A program made the translations under genes and the position numbers. Of a DNA stretch of 7,383 nucleotides, positions 6,537 to 7,383 are shown in pieces. Source of the DNA: Methylorubrum extorquens. GTDB taxonomy: Bacteria; Pseudomonadota; Alphaproteobacteria; Rhizobiales; Beijerinckiaceae. Each line of letters opens with the position of its first letter. Within the stretch, counting starts at the first letter, position 1. The stretch is taken from positions 1 to 7,383 of the forward strand of contig JAEUAC010000167.1 of NCBI GenBank assembly GCA_019695455.1, written 5' to 3'. The notes below the pieces were generated by a model. The model worked only from the letters and a program-made list of their open reading frames with translations, ran no database searches and was not told the origin of the DNA.

Positions 6537-7381
6537 CGCTCCGGATCCTCATCGCCGACGGCGCCCCGGCCGAGGCCCAGGCCGACCTCGCCCGGTTCGG
6601 AGCCCCCTCCAACCAGGCGATGTTCGAGGCCGCCCTCGCCCGCCACGCGCCGGACGCGGTCGCGACCACGATCAACATCGCGGACGGCGAGGCCCTGCCG
6701 GCCGGCACCGCCCTCGGCGATTTCGACGGCGTGATCCTCACCGGCTCGCCCCTGAACGTCTACGACCGCGTGCCGGCCGTGACGCGGCAGATCGACTTCG
6801 CCCGCGCCGTCTTCGCCGCCGGGCGCCCCGTCTGGGGCAGCTGCTGGGGCCTCCAGCTCGCGACGGCCGCGCTCGGCGGGACGGTCCGACTGAACCCGCG
6901 CGGCCGGGAGCTCGGCCTCGCGCGCCGCATCGCGCTCACGGAGGCCGGCCGGGCCCACCCGCTCTACGAGGGACGGCCCGACAGCTTCGACGCGCTCTGC
7001 TCCCATGTCGACGAGGTCGAGGTGCCGCCGGCCGGCGCCGTCGTGCTGGCGTCGAACGGCATGAGCGCCGTCCAGGCGCTCTCCGTCGAGACCGAGGCGG
7101 CCGACTTCCTCGGCGTCCAGTACCATCCCGAGCACACCTTCGGCCTCACGGCCGCGATCGTGGAGGGCCGTGCCTCCTCGCTCGTCCGCGAGGGCCTCGG
7201 CCGGAGCGAGGCCGACCTCGCAGCGCTCGCCGCCGATTACCGCGCCCTCGACCGGGACCCGGCCCGCCGCGACCTCGCCTGGCGCTACGGCTGCGACCCC
7301 GAGGTCCTGGACCCCGCCCGGCGCTCGACCGAGATCGCCAACTGGCTGGCGAGCCGCGTGCGGTCGAAGGCCGGACGGTGA
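6533..7381 (+). CDS. Class I glutamine amidotransferase-like protein
   Basis: A 282-residue cytoplasmic protein with a class I (triad) glutamine amidotransferase fold, which hydrolyses glutamine or a similar gamma-glutamyl amide. Seen directly: LTGSP at 69-73 (oxyanion-hole region), the nucleophile elbow GSCWGLQ at 102-108 with C104, and YHPE at 197-200 giving H198 and E200. The triad is therefore complete. No synthase or acceptor domain is fused. The last roughly 80 residues are Arg/Asp/Glu/Ala-rich and end with a helical-looking ANWLASRVRSKAGR tail. The GTG start at 6533 overlaps the yejE stop by four bases (GTGA), indicating tight translational coupling. It resembles stand-alone GuaA-like amidotransferases of proteobacteria; the amide acceptor, if any, is unknown. 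Its placement suggests a role on glutamyl or peptide compounds brought in by the transporter, which is inference. Confidence 0.88.
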   Translation: MTLRILIADGAPAEAQADLARFGAPSNQAMFEAALARHAPDAVATTINIADGEALPAGTALGDFDGVILTGSPLNVYDRVPAVTRQIDFARAVFAAGRPVWGSCWGLQLATAALGGTVRLNPRGRELGLARRIALTEAGRAHPLYEGRPDSFDALCSHVDEVEVPPAGAVVLASNGMSAVQALSVETEAADFLGVQYHPEHTFGLTAAIVEGRASSLVREGLGRSEADLAALAADYRALDRDPARRDLAWRYGCDPEVLDPARRSTEIANWLASRVRSKAGR

Positions 7382-7383
7382 TG
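7381..7383 (+). CDS. Probable start codon of the next operon gene (3' truncated)
   Basis: The amidotransferase stop reads TGATG, so an ATG at 7381-7383 shares one base with it, as at the yejB end. A GTG at 7378 overlapping the TGA is an alternative start. Only the start codon lies in the window, so no product can be read. The missing transporter ATPase (yejF) would fit here by operon logic. Confidence 0.35.

Overview
The window is very GC-rich with strong G/C preference at third codon positions. Its proteins look alphaproteobacterial, most like the Rhizobiales. Methylobacterium or a relative is my best guess, from recollection of similar operons and repeats rather than from any search. I see no RNA gene, CRISPR array, transposase, integrase or phage gene.

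Layout, all on the + strand: (1) the Pro/Gly/Thr-rich C-terminal end of an unidentified gene (1-141). (2) A 65-base gap with two overlapping, mutually exclusive 6-bp hairpins and a GGAGGG Shine-Dalgarno-like box. (3) Two consecutive, clearly different YejA-type (family 5) substrate-binding proteins (207-2099 and 2197-4140), both with twin-arginine signal peptides. (4) The inner-membrane permeases yejB (4223-5329) and yejE (5349-6536). (5) A stand-alone class I glutamine amidotransferase-like protein (6533-7381). (6) An ATG at 7381 that overlaps its stop and probably opens the next gene. The transporter ATPase (yejF in enterobacteria) is not in the window and is the natural candidate for that next gene, but this cannot be seen.

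How it works together: the two periplasmic proteins would capture peptides or peptide-like molecules and deliver them to the YejB-YejE channel, powered by an ATPase encoded elsewhere. The known family imports oligopeptides, microcin C and, in some Rhizobiales, murein peptides. The amidotransferase is translationally coupled to yejE and may act on the imported material or on a related glutamine/glutamate compound; its substrate is unknown.

The most unusual signals are at the junctions. The two gaps behind the binding-protein genes carry related inverted repeats of a dispersed, REP-like type, and the first of these contains the start codon and encodes about 22 N-terminal residues of the second binding protein. 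All three gaps (yejA1/yejA2, yejA2/yejB, yejB/yejE) are also spanned by a short open frame whose start overlaps the upstream stop and whose stop overlaps the downstream ATG. Counting these, an unbroken chain of overlapping stops and starts runs from the first binding protein to the end of the window. The gene content itself is an ordinary peptide-import operon, and I do not claim a new system.
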